DNA from: Rhizopus arrhizus
Taxonomy: Eukaryota > Mucoromycota > Mucoromycetes > Mucorales > Rhizopodaceae
DNA: 64,000 nucleotides
Direction: 5' to 3'
Assembly (NCBI GenBank): GCA_024220505.1
Contig: JAKZZE010000012.1
Coordinates: 1,302,001-1,366,000, forward strand
Of the stretch, positions 11,810-23,758 are shown in pieces. Under the pieces are notes generated by a model that was not told the origin of the DNA, searched no databases, and saw nothing but the letters and a program-made list of their open reading frames with translations. Position 1 is the stretch's first letter. Each line of letters starts with the position of its first letter. The position numbers and the translations under genes are program-made.

Positions 11810-13307
11810 ATTATGAACAATAAACTCCTTTTTACTTCTTACATTACTGTTTGCATAATTGCTAGATAATGATTGTTCTTCATTAGCCAAAATGAAAAGA
11901 AATTTGAGATATGTCAGAAAATGTATAGGATTACAGGCATATCCAATCAAGTTTATCTTGGGTATGAGTACTTGAATGGTTTCGATGTTATATAGTCATT
12001 AACTTGTAGAGCATTAATCAATCTTGACTAAAGAGTCATCGTGTTGTTGTACATATCTGCTTAGAATTCTCCCACTATATTAGTATATGTGGTATGACCA
12101 ATACTTTGATAATAGTTTAATAATGACTGGACAAACACAATAAAATTCTCTCAGCCGTCAGCTGTCTAGGGCTTTCGAAACATCGGTAAGCTTGTTTTGT
12201 CTCAATAGGTCATCACAGGATAGGAACGTGTTCATAGTTGAATATGGAATAGTCAACTGCAATCCAAATATTTGAATTTATTTTAATGTAATACTTGCAT
12301 AATGAGTATCACAGAAAGGATTATATAGAGATCATGAAATGTACCCTCGAATGTGAGGACGATATAGACTGCAACATCTTTGTATTCTATAGTTCACAAA
12401 ACTATTTCCAAATTTATTCCAAGAAAGAAAGCTTTAGAAACCTAGTACATTGTATCATCTGAGTATAATATGGTAATTGTACCGCTTGCTAATCAAGACA
12501 ATGCCATAAAGAAGTATCTATTCTTTTTAAACAAAAAGCCACAAATGATTTTGGATTTTTATAAAGGCACTCAGATAATTGGGAAGAAAATTGATTATAA
12601 ATATAACAAAGCTACCTTCATGACACGTATACCACGGTAATAAATATTACTTTTTTTTTATTTGTCTTGTTCTTTATACTTTTACCAAAATGAAATGATT
12701 ATTTTTTTATGATTGAAGTTATTCATGCGTTTTCGTTACTTTATAGATAATTAGTGTAAAAACGAGGGTTACCAGATAGAATGTTATGCCTACATTGCAT
12801 ATCTCATTCTTTAATGATAAAAAAAAGGCATTTTGCATCAAGAGTCTAAGCATAGAAATGCTCTTTATTACTAACGTACGTTTAAACATTCTACTGATGA
12901 TTTTAAGTATGTAATGCTGTAAAAAACTGTGCATGTTTATCGTTTAATGTTTTATTCATTTAATATTATTTTGATTGGTACTAATATCAGACTTTGTTTA
13001 CAATTGCATTGCTCCTCCTCCCACTGTTCATGACTAATGAAATTCATAGTCATTTTACAAATGTTATTTGTGAAAATAGTGTGTTTAGGCCGATTTACCA
13101 CTTTATCGTACTCTATTAACCCTTCAATAAAACAAACAGCATTTTTAAGCATGGTATGATTACTATTGATTTATTTTTGGAAGAGGGGAATCGTAATTTG
13201 CATGAATTTAATATAATCTTAATTCAGATTGGTTTTTAGAGAAAGTAGGTTTGCATTTATTATTATTATTTTTTTCACAACGCAGGATAAAGAAAAATTA
13301 TTCATAT
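11810..13307. other. Intergenic, no supported gene
   Basis: Short open frames (for example minus strand 13152-12952) lack recognisable domains. A plus-strand scrap near 12330-12450 reads like eroded protein (MKCTLECEDDIDCNIF) but is bounded by stops. Nothing can be assigned. Confidence 0.4.
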
Positions 13308-13641
13308 TTAGCAGCTACATTTATCACCGCATCCGCATCCTATACACAAAAGTTATCTCAAGTTTAAATTTAAAAAAGAAAGAAAAAGGTACCTTGGCCA
13401 GAGCCTAAGAAATAGAAAGAAATGTTAAGGCAAGAAATTAAAGAACAATTGTACTCTTTTACCTTTGCATGCACATGTATCTGTGTGCTTTCCACAGCTT
13501 TCGCACTTGCAATTTTCACCACAGTTACAGTTAGAAGTATTACAGCTTAAAGACAATGGGTAAATAACAACCAACGAAATAGCATAGAAAGGGACCATAT
13601 ACTACTTACTTGCAGTTTTCTCTTTTACAAGGACAACCCAT
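13308..13641 (-). CDS. Metallothionein, 48 residues with 15 cysteines
   Basis: Small metal-binding protein, too short to stand out as a long frame. Minus-strand exons: 13641-13610, 13545-13463, 13339-13308, with introns of 64 and 123 nt. All four splice ends are canonical and the phases close to 49 codons including stop. The peptide begins MGCPCKRENC, the middle exon contains NCNCGENCKCESCG and TCACK, and the last exon encodes GCGCGDKCSC. Fifteen Cys occur almost entirely as Cys-x-Cys pairs, the hallmark of copper or zinc metallothioneins. It has one His and no other aromatic residue. Expected role is cytosolic buffering of Cu(I), Zn or Cd. I saw no clear metal-response element upstream. It does not overlap any neighbour. 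Confidence 0.88.
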
Positions 13642-13868
13642 TTTTAAAACTAATGATTTTAAATGATAAAGAAAAAAGAAAATTTCACATAGTCAGGAAT
13701 TTTCTCATATTTATGCTTGAGATGAAACAAGAGAGGACCTCATCGGTTAAATGATATATGTATTACGAATCAAGCGTAATGTTACGTCAGAATCAAATAA
13801 GTAAAGAAGAAAGGATAGATTTATTATATAAATATATAAAAGTACTGAATAATAAAAAAAGAATGAAA

Positions 13869-15122
13869 CTAATTTGGACCTGTCATATACATGGAGCTAA
13901 CACGTTTGGTTCTTTCTACGTCAGAAGTAGTGTTGTCAGAGGGGACGGTTGCATAATCAATACAATGTCTTGGGAAGACACCCTTTGCGTAGTTTCTAGT
14001 GATGTTGATACCTTGACACCAACCGTCATCATATTCTACAAGTAATTCAATACGATCTCCTGGTTCAATTTCTAATTCATCACTTAATGTAGGTATATAA
14101 GTTGCAATCACAGTAAAAGTGCCAAGTGAAGGAGTCTGTGTTTGCTCTTGAACAGGAGCCACAACAATTGGAGGAACAATTGGGTCGGTTGGTTGTACTG
14201 CAGCAAGAGATTGTTGTGATTGGTAATACTGCTGCTGCTGTTGTTCAATCATCTCTTTACTGTGATTATCAGGAGCAGCAAGGGCTGGTTCATAAGCACC
14301 ATAAGCTGCTGGTACTACTTGTGGAATAGTCTCGTTATGAACTGGTTGAGAAGCAACGTTGTTGTTATTCTGATGTTCTGTATAGTCCTTGGGATCACCG
14401 CCGTAGCCTCCTGAGTATGGGTCAGCTCTGGTAGACATGCGTGCAGCTCGACTTCTCTTCAATTCTCTTCTTCTCTTTCTGCGAACAAATAAAAGTGCAG
14501 CTGCACCGATACCAGCTACAGCAACAACAGCAACAATACCTCCAGCAATAGCGCCTGTAGATGAACTTGATGAACTAGAGGAAGCAGCTGCTGAGGCTGT
14601 GGTTGAGCTGGAAGAAATGGCACTACTGCTCGTTAAGCTTGCAGTGATACTGTTGGCGCTTGATATGGTTGGTGTAGCGCTAATACTACTACTGCTGTTA
14701 CTACTAATACTACTGGTAGGAGCAGAAGTAGTACTGGCTACTGTAGTAGGGGTAGGAGCACTTGTACTGGAAGGGGTGCTGTCACTGTTTGCGCTGGTAG
14801 TTGTAACACTAGCAGGTTCTGTGCTTTTAGCTGAACTGTGAGTAGTTGATGCGCTTTTCTCTTTTGTTGTTTTCTTTTCTGAGTGTGTCGTTGTTTTCTT
14901 TTCGGTACGTGTAGTAGTCTTTTCTTTACTAGTACTACTGTCTTTATCAACTATATAAAATAATGATCAGTAGCTTGATTCTATCTTGTCTTCCTTTAGT
15001 TTACATGCTCCTGTATCTTCATTTTGAAAATTGATAGCTCGTTTATCAGGTATCCACATTGCATTTGCCGTTGTAATGAGACCAGCTAAGGTTAACCACT
15101 TGGACATGTCATTACTGTTCAT
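13869..15122 (-). CDS. Single-pass membrane protein with Ser/Thr-rich ectodomain and cytoplasmic SH3 domain
   Basis: 399 residues in two exons: 15122-15005 and 14950-13869 (54-nt intron). Order: an N-terminal hydrophobic segment (WLTLAGLITTANA) that could be a signal peptide, a region of about 130 residues dominated by Ser and Thr (likely O-glycosylated), a transmembrane helix (GGIVAVVAVAGIGAAALLF) followed by RRKRRRELKR, a Gln-rich and Pro-containing linker, and a C-terminal SH3 domain (FTVIATYIPTLSDELEIEPG, then WCQGINITRNYAKGVFPRHC). The layout resembles yeast Fus1 and related cell-surface signalling proteins; that role is inferred from architecture only. The SH3 key residues (ALYxY-like start, W, P near the end) are recognisable with YIP in place of YDY. 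Confidence 0.8.
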
Positions 15123-16406
15123 CTTTTATAAAAAGGAGTGGAAAGTGAAAGTGTGGTATTTTAAAGAAAGTAAATGACCACTTTGTTTTGATAATGAGTG
15201 ATAAAAAGAAAAAAAGAGAAAAAAAGAGACAAGGAAAGGGTAGTGTAAGGCGAGGAGTATTCATATTTTTGGTATATTGGAATGAGTTTATAATATGTGG
15301 TACAAGAGATATTCATTGTGTAACATAATATATAAACAAGATCGACATCCTTAGCTTTCATTTATTAATGTAAAAGGCCAAACAGTGAAAATAATGGAAA
15401 AGCAAGATGAATTCATATTATTTTTTTAACAAGCTTTACATGCTATTAAAGTAAAATGGTGATTAGATTGCATCAGTTACGAGGTTATTCTTTTTGTATA
15501 ACATTACAAAAGACACTAAAGCTATTTTTCATTCGTGAACAATAGGAAAGTTCAGATGCAACGGGTAATCAATTCAAAGATGCAGCAACTTGTTAAAAAA
15601 AAAGCACCTTAATACAGACCCCCTTTTTTAATAAACAACTTTTTTATATAAGTAACTTTATCTGCCGTTTTTTTTTTAAAAAAAAAAGTATGTAGTACGT
15701 TATTTATGAAACTTACTCAAAAAAAATTTTCTTTTATTAAATGCTCTCATCTTGTTTATCATCCTAAAGATCTAACTTTTTTTTTTCTTTAGTTTTAATT
15801 TTTTTTAAAAAAAAAAAAGTAATATTTTTCATTCAGTAAAATAAAAAACCAATAATATTTTATAGATCATCTACTTTTTAAAGTTTATTTATGACATTCT
15901 TTGCATTAGTATAAAGTTGGAATCCTAGGCTTACTAAAGATAGCAAGCATTACAACATCTATCCCTTGCATTAAAAAAGCAGTACGTTCAATCTATTGTT
16001 AAAATATAACTCAGCAAGACTGTAACTATGACAATCAACAATGAGATTGAATGATTATTGCCGATAGTGCCTTGGTAATCCTATAGAATAAATACCGATC
16101 ATAAATACAAATATGATTCTTTACCTTCAAGACTAGGGTTTATTTCTTTCTCCTTTCATTAAATGCCCTAATTAGCAAAAGTAACTTATTAATCTCAACT
16201 CCAAACTTATTTTACTATTGTTCTCTTTTATCTTACACAATCAGAAAGGCCGATTTTATAGTTTTACAATAATTTTTTATTTTTTTAACAAATTAAATAT
16301 GTATTAATTACAGTGGGCTGTAACGAAAAAGAAAAAGGATGATTAGATTATGCTTTACATGATAAAAAAAAGGGAAATGAGTGATGAGAAAAATAAAGGA
16401 TGACAT
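15123..16406. other. Intergenic, AT-rich, with T(n)A(n) palindromes
   Basis: No gene seen. Contains a perfect ten-T ten-A palindrome at about 15668-15687 and an imperfect one at about 15799-15818, in a stretch of near pure A and T. Confidence 0.5.
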
Positions 16407-17584
16407 TTAAAGTAAAGGAGCAATTGAGGGATTTTCGATATTAAATGTGATAGGTTCAGCACCTAACATGGGTGAAGAGGATGCGGATGAGGTTTTGGAA
16501 GGTGATGAGGAAGAGGGAGAGGACAAGGAAAATAAAGAACCAAAGGAAGCCAAGGTTTGATTGAGTGCAACCATATGTGAATGTTCAATGTGATACTTTA
16601 AGCCATTCAAATTCTTGTAGCGTTTTCCACAATCACCAATGGTGCACTGGTATGGTTTAGAGGCAAGGTTTTCAAGGTCATCATTGACAAGATTACAATG
16701 ACCATGTTGGTTATGATATTTAAGACCATTAGGATTTTTATAAGCTTTGTCACAACCAGCTACAGGACATTTATAAGGTTTATCAGCATTCAAATCTATA
16801 ATACAGAGTCAGTTTCAAGCTACTACTGGTGTGTAAAAGTGATCACATACTCAAGTTAGCACTTGCTAATATAGCTCCGGCTTGTGCAAGGAAATCTTCA
16901 TCGGTGATCAGAGAGGAGTGTATTTCAACATTATTACCAAAAGGGGAAGCCAACGCTAATTTTTTCACAGCCGACTGTGTCAAAAGTTCGAGTGCATTAT
17001 TGGATGAAGTGCTCACTTGGCTGAAAGGTCTCTTTCTTCCGGAAAGCTTTTTCGATTCTTCTTCTATATTGTCTTCATCATCAGAAGAGGAGGAAGAACT
17101 ACCAGGTTTATAAAAATCAGATAAATAAGCAGCTGCTTTCTTCTTTAACATATCAATGTTTTCAATCTTATTAGGCTCTCCAAAGTCAGATGCAACTTCA
17201 TTGGTAGGTGAGAGAGAGGAGTAGGAAAGAGAAGACCAAGAATCATTTTCACTATCGAATAGACTGCTGTCTTCATCATCATCCAAGCAAACATGACATT
17301 CTTCATAGTGTTGTAATAAATCATGAAGATCGTTCAATACAAGACCGCAGCAAGCAAAGTCACGACAGAAGGAAGCCTCGAGATCTTTGGATTCAAAAGT
17401 ATCTTTTATATCGTTTTGAGGATTACAAAATTGAAAATCATAAGTACTATAAACGCGTTTAATTAATAACAAGTTTTTTAAAGTCTTTTTTTATGCCAAC
17501 TTACTCAAAATTAATATCTTGCTTTGGAATTGTAAGAGTACTCATACGTCTAAGAGGATAATTGTATTCAAGAGGGACAGGCAT
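16407..17584 (-). CDS. Sfp1-like C2H2 zinc-finger transcription factor
   Basis: 354 residues; exons 17584-17505, 17446-16851, 16795-16407. Near residue 50 lies an N-terminal finger-like element, FACCGLVLNDLHDLLQHYEECH, matching the first finger of fungal Sfp1 proteins; a long acidic and Ser-rich middle follows. The C-terminal pair of fingers reads KPYKCPVAGCDKAYKNPNG then LKYHNQHGH, and YQCTIGDCGKRYKNLNG then LKYHIEHSH; this NGLKYH signature is typical of Sfp1. In yeast Sfp1 drives ribosomal protein and ribosome biogenesis genes downstream of TOR; the same role here is inferred. Nuclear. The final 45 residues are Ser/Pro-rich. Confidence 0.85.
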
Positions 17585-20500
17585 TTTTGAGTAAAGTTAG
17601 AGAAAGAGGTTGATTAGATATTGCAAGTTTTTTTTTTTTATAAGAAAACAAAAAGCTTAAATAAGGTGAGCTCTTTTTATAATAAATCAACAAAAGAATC
17701 CCCGACATCTTTCTGTATCTTTAGTACGGTGTTTCAATCTTGATTTTTTTTCAATTGACGACATCTTATTTATTGGTTTTCAATGGATAACTTTCAAATA
17801 AAGAAGTTTTTGGTTATTAAAAAGAGAGAGAGAGATTAAAGTAACATTATTATTGTGAGAATGCATTTTGATAAATACTTAAAATGTGCATTTTAACATA
17901 AAAAATTAAAAGAAAATCATTAAATGGCAACACTCTCTCTTTGTTCGTGTTGGTTTCTGCTTATTTCAATATGAATTTAATCATTTAATTATTTCTTTTG
18001 GTTCTTGTTTGGTATTTTATAACAGATTTCATATGTCTTTACGTTTTCGGCAAAAAGCTGATTTCAATTTGTAAGGATAGAGACAGCGTTACACTAACTT
18101 CTATTTCCGAATGTTATACAGTCAGAATTCATTGAAGGGGCGGAGGAAACAGCTTAAGGGAACTGACTGTCAAAATCGTTTGTGTAAGACGACAAAAAAG
18201 AAGAATGTAAAATAAGGTTTTTCTTTTATTTTATGAAAACTAAGCCTTGTTATAAAGCTAGACTTGTAAAGTATTAAATGATGAAAGTCTGAGCAAAGTG
18301 GTGTTGTGCCTAATCCAGATTAGTTAATATGAAATGAATATATCCAATTATATAGTTTATTGTTTTTATTTAAAGCAAGCAATATGAACTCCGAGTTACA
18401 AAGAATCGCTTTATCCGATAAAAGTTGAATTTTTCGGTGGACAACCCAACAAAAAGTGTTGATAAATAGTGTGACAAGTGACACTATCTAAACAGAGTAC
18501 AAATAGAAAGTATATACAAAATAATAATCCAAAGCCGATAGCAAGGTACTGAGATACTTGTTTAGAGAGAAAAAGAAAATAATACCATGTTACAATAGGC
18601 AAGTTTTAAACTCCATTTTATTTGTCCCTTTCTTGTATAATCGTTACCTTATTACGGAGTCGAATTTCGGATGTTTGTTATATGATTACCAAGAAAAAAA
18701 AAAAAAACCTATGAGTTCATATTAATTGAGATTATAAATGCCGCTTCATAATAAAATAAAGTCCGTCTGTCAATTGTGATTCGATCTCTTACAAATATTT
18801 CTCTTTTTCTTGAAATAAAACATGACATTTCTTGTTTCTATAACTAAAGATGAGCTACGTACGTTTAAATAAATGTAACACAATTTCTTTTGATAGTATC
18901 GCAGTCAAATAGCTTGACTTTAAATGATATGCTCTCCGCCTTCTTAATCATTGTTAGGGAACAGTTCATATTGTTTGCATTCTAGCATTGGGAATAGTAT
19001 CTTTTTAATATGGTAATCGTAATGCTTTTAAAAAGAAAAAGAACTATTTTTTTATCGTTACATGCCGATTCATTTTAGGTTGCTTACCGTTATACTATAA
19101 CAACTTTTGATCTTGTACAGATCAAATAACAAATGCAACCAAGATATCTTTATTATCATTTAGAGAAAACCTTTTTTTTTTGTATGCTTCTAATAAAAAT
19201 TGATCACGAAGAGCTCAGAGTTGCATTAGACCCATATTGATTTCATACGGAGAATAATGCACATTTTAATGAGAAAAGAAAATATTTTGCATGAATACTA
19301 AATTCTTGGAGCGCAAATAATTTGCAAATCCAGGTTTGATAAACTGCAATAGGCAACAAAGTGTAATTATCCGTCTCTTTCCCTTGTTATTGAGTTGCTT
19401 AACAGTATACCTGAGATATAAAAAAAAAAATGCGGATAATCTATTTAAGACTAATGTATTAAGAAACTGAGTACGTCAATTTCTTGAAGTACTTTAAGCA
19501 TACTTGATATATTGATTTTTATTCGAAACAAAATAGGGATTTTGTTTTGTTTACCAACTTGTCGTATCTCGTGAACTATCGTTTAAACTTAATATTCCTG
19601 TAATCTGTCTCATGTAATCCCTAATGTCTTTTATATCCACTGCAAAGTAAGATCAATGTAGATTCAGGCACAGAAATGCCCATCCGAGGAAGGACAAGAT
19701 TATTAATTGTAAACAAGTAAGTTATTACAATTTATCTGGGTACAAACAGCAGGAGGGAGGCTTCTCTTCCACTATCAGATGTAAGCAATCTCAGGAACTT
19801 TCCAAACTTGGCATATTGCTTCATAAAAATTTTGCATGAATATTTAAATCGAGTTTTATAGAGTATTCGATAGACTTACATCCACTCAACCTACAATGAT
19901 TCAGGAACGGACAAGTTTGGAGCCTACATGAACCAATGAATCGACTTTAAATATTTTTCATTTGATTGGTTATTCATGGCTGGTGTAACTACAAAAAGTT
20001 GAATTCTACTCACATGATTGGAAATTGTAAGTTTAGCAACTGCTCAACAAAAAAAAGAAAAAAAAAAGAAAAGAAAACCCTTTTTGTAGTTTTAGTAATT
20101 CCATGTGTCGTTTATTGTACTAACTGCTTGTACTCCCTAAGCAGCTCAAGTAGGCAAGAAACCGATACGAAAAAAAAACCCCCATTTTTTTTTTTATTAA
20201 GCGTGGCTTTTTAAATAACGAAAGTTTTTAACATCACAAACTGAGGACCTACAAAGGAATAAGGCTTTCAAATGCACATCAAAAGATGAACAATTCTAAA
20301 TAGAGAAATTTATGCAATTATGTAGAGTGGAAAAATATGTACGACGACATATTATAACGTTTGTTTATTTGTTTTGTTTCAAGGCTGTATTTGACCTAGA
20401 ACCTTTCATAATCGCATTTTTCTCCATCATCCAATTGAGACATGTATGGTGAAATAAAAATGATTCTCAGGCTGTTTATAGATATAAAGTGTGTGTATTG

Positions 20501-21602
20501 TAAATTAGCAAATAAAATAATAACTTTATAATAAATAGCATTCATTAATTGAGGAGCCTAGTTGAGAGAAAGATATTTGCAATTTATGAACATTCAAAAA
20601 CTTATCTAGGATCATACAACTCACTAGTCGAATTAAATTAAACTTGAATAGCTTACAAGAAAGAAACAATACTAGCGAGAAGTACTTTATAATTTTTTCA
20701 TATTCTAAACATACATTAAAGCATTATAAAATTGTATAGTTATCCATTTATTGTCATCAACACAGCAAATTGAATGAAACAATAATTTTGATTACATATA
20801 TTTCAGAAAGAGGTTGTTAGTATGTTGATCTTGCATTTCAATAATAAACCTCTTAGCTTCACAAGGATAATTCTATACAAAGTAGCATACAACCCTATTT
20901 ATCTACGCATCAAGATAAATATATTCTTTGCAGACATATTGGATGGAATTTACATCTCTCAAAAAGTTATATTAACAAGCATTGTCCCTTTAAAGTCACT
21001 ACATATTCAGCTTTGTCTTTAAGGCTCATTTTGAGGTTATTTTAAAATAAAAACCTACAATATCATAAATCATGTAAATGTATACAAATTCAATACTCTT
21101 TGCTTGTTTATTAAGTTCATTTTTAATATTCAATAAGTGTCGTCTATAATATACATAGCACTTCCTTTATCTTATTTGTAGTTTAACATGACAAACTTGC
21201 TTTAGTGAAAAGATAAGAAGTATATATTGTTCTTGGCAAATTGGCTATAAATAACCATGGATTTGAGTAAAACTGACAACTTTACTGGACAACATATAAT
21301 GAGTAGCCATTATTCATAGCATTATATGTGTATATTAAACACTTGTACTTATAGATTGACATAAAGGGAGACATAAATCATTATAGTTGCTTCAAAGATC
21401 AATTCAGGTTAATTATTTCTATAACTTCATTAACCAATTAAAATTGGTTAACGCGAAGTGGCTTACTCTTTCCAACATTTTCGAATTTTTTAAAAAAAAA
21501 AAACAAACTATACTTTTTTTACGTCTTTACAACCAAAGCTTAAAACAAGTCGCTGTGAGGAAGTTTAACAACCACAATAGTCAGTTTCATACACAAGCGC
21601 AA
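17585..21602. other. Gene desert of about 4 kb
   Basis: Very AT-rich, no frame longer than about 80 codons, none with a recognisable domain. A frame at 19966-20214 is interrupted low-complexity (Lys runs from A tracts). No tRNA-like fold or conserved motif was spotted. Confidence 0.45.
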
Positions 21603-21842
21603 ATGTCAGATGCCAAGGATATATTAAGAGACCGCTATTTGCAATTATGGCTTAATGTCGTAAAGGAAACGCCAAAGGTTAAGCTGCATATGCATGGAGG
21701 AATTACAGTTGAAGGAAAATTATGCGCTACCGACAGTGAAAATAACCGATTTAGAATAGAACAGCTAGAATCGCCACTTGGTGTATACCAGAAAGCAGTG
21801 ATTCGTGGAGATGACATTGATGTTATTGAATGGAATATCTGA
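21603..21842 (+). CDS. Gemin7-like SMN-complex subunit
   Basis: 79 residues from the ATG at 21603 (MSDAKD). The segment ILRDRYLQLWLNVV, then KLHMHGGITVEGKLCATDS, then ENNRFRIEQLESPLGVYQK and AVIRGDDIDVI follows the Sm-like fold of Gemin7 closely, including ATD, LxTP(I/L)GV and the R..DI end. In animals Gemin7 pairs with Gemin6 in the SMN complex that loads Sm rings on spliceosomal snRNAs in the cytoplasm. The frame is open back to 21387, but the upstream part is low-complexity with a T-rich tract and an AAG-like acceptor environment, so I chose the ATG at 21603. An upstream non-coding exon is possible. Confidence 0.75.
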   Translation: MSDAKDILRDRYLQLWLNVVKETPKVKLHMHGGITVEGKLCATDSENNRFRIEQLESPLGVYQKAVIRGDDIDVIEWNI

Positions 21843-22632
21843 TCAACTAGTTGTTTAATAGTTTTTTTTTTCTTATATTATTCTCATAACAATACAACCC
21901 TTAGGGACTTGTTAGAAATAATAAAACGGAAAAAAAAAAGAAGGTAGAGGTCTGAGTAGATTACGACCATAGCAAAAAAAAAAAAGAAGAAGAGGTTTTA
22001 CAAATACTTTTACAGAACTTGTGTTATTTACACTGTCTATTCTTTTGCTTTAATAAAGAACATCTGATTTATTTATTTTCTTAAAAAATAATCGCATACA
22101 GCGCATCATTTGTAATGTAATTTTAGATACATGCTTAGCAATAGAAGGAAAAGGCTTCCGCTTGTTAGTTTTTATTGTGTTACAATTTTGTATTTCTTAG
22201 ATTCGGCTTTTGATCACAAACTTAATCAACTGGTGAAACCAAGAGAACAGATGACAGCTTTTAATTAAATCAAGGCATAAATAACAAGACAGTTCATGTT
22301 TATACAAATATGGCCGCCACAAATCTTTACAAAAGAGAATAAGCTCTGATAAGTTGTCAACATTTTAGTAGAAATGTCTTGATTTACTAAATCTTTTGCT
22401 GCTGAATTTTGACTTCATGTTTCTTTAAAACAACAAGTTCTGAGGATGATTCACGAAAGATTTTGTGGATCCAAAACATACGAGAAATTAGTATCTGGTT
22501 TCCAAACATGTATTAAAGTAGATCACGAGAAGGAATACGATCCGAGATGACGAAAGACTCAGGGGTAAAATAAAAATAAAAAAGATACTCCGAACAAGTC
22601 AAAAGCATTTGCAGCCGATACCGAAAAGAAGG

Positions 22633-22663
<31 letters not shown>

Positions 22664-23654
22664 CAAATAATTCCGAGGGCTTGCAGAAGAAAATGTCGTG
22701 TGAGTCACCGAGTCATACTAATTTTGATAATGATCTCCATGACAACGATTATTATATGGTTTATAGAATAAATCAGAAAGAGAAGGTAACCAATATGATG
22801 AAGATGTATAAAAAAGAAGCGTCATTATTTTTCTAAATAGATCAACAAAGAAAGTTGACAAACTATCCTTCCTTATAAGACACCCTGTAGTTATCGTATA
22901 TCCTATTTTTACATAAAGAGTTAATGAATAGCACATATTCCACATGCTCTTTAAGCATTTTAGATTTTTTATAAAGGCAGTAGCGTATTATCTATGAATA
23001 TTTGCGAAAAAGATTTACAATATAATTGGTATAAATGACTGTAGCAGTTTTTTGAAATACAATGTGATTTTATAATTGATTATTCATTCCTTAAAATCTT
23101 TTTATGAATGACTGTCTTAGAGGAGGCACTGATTAATAATAAAAAAGAACTGCTTTGAGCTTGCTATGTGCTTTCTTTTAAGTTCTGCTAAACTTGATAA
23201 CAATTAGGAGAAAAGTGTCATAGAAAAAGGCATGTAGCTCACTAAAAATAATTAGAAAAAAAAAAGTTGAAAATAAACAAAAGTGGTTGACGAATGTGTT
23301 TTAATAAGCTAATATGGCCAAAAGTAAAATATTTAGCAAGAGCTTATGCTAATAAAATGCTATAAATGCTATTCTACCTTATAAAGCTGTACATATCATC
23401 AATAATAGCAAAGGATAAGATTGATTCATAATATAGCAACTTAAATATTTAACACTGCTTGGAATCAAATGATGAAACAAGAATTTGTGCCTGTTTCATC
23501 TTATAGTCTCGGCTTTAGTCTAATAAAACAGATTAAACCGGACGCAGATAGAGGCAAGTGTGTTGCATAAAAGTCAAGATTATCTAAACCAATAAGCACC
23601 AGTTCAATAATTGATCTTAAAAATGAAACTCAGGGTATTTTCAATCCTGAAAAG

Positions 23655-23758
23655 TACACTATTTCCAGAAATTAAAGTCGCCGTGACTTGTCGCAATTAC
23701 GTATAAATTGTATTATAAAATTCTACAAAATGCGACTTCAATTTCTGGAAATAGTGTA
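23655..23758. mobile_element. MITE, 104 bp, TA-flanked, Tc1/mariner-like ends
   Basis: Terminal inverted repeats of about 27 bp (TACACTATTTCCAGAAATT then AAAGTCGC) differ at one position between the two ends. The outermost TA on each side is consistent with a TA target-site duplication, which points to the Tc1/mariner superfamily. The inside is only about 50 bp, so it is non-autonomous. A second copy in the opposite orientation starts at 63930. Confidence 0.8.

Noticed and set aside
14437..14841. 134-codon plus-strand frame rich in Leu, Val and Ala
   Set aside because: It is the antisense of the Ser/Thr-rich and membrane part of the SH3 protein.
22609..22836. 75-codon frame with poly-Lys
   Set aside because: It is driven by a run of over 20 A; no domain, no splice context.
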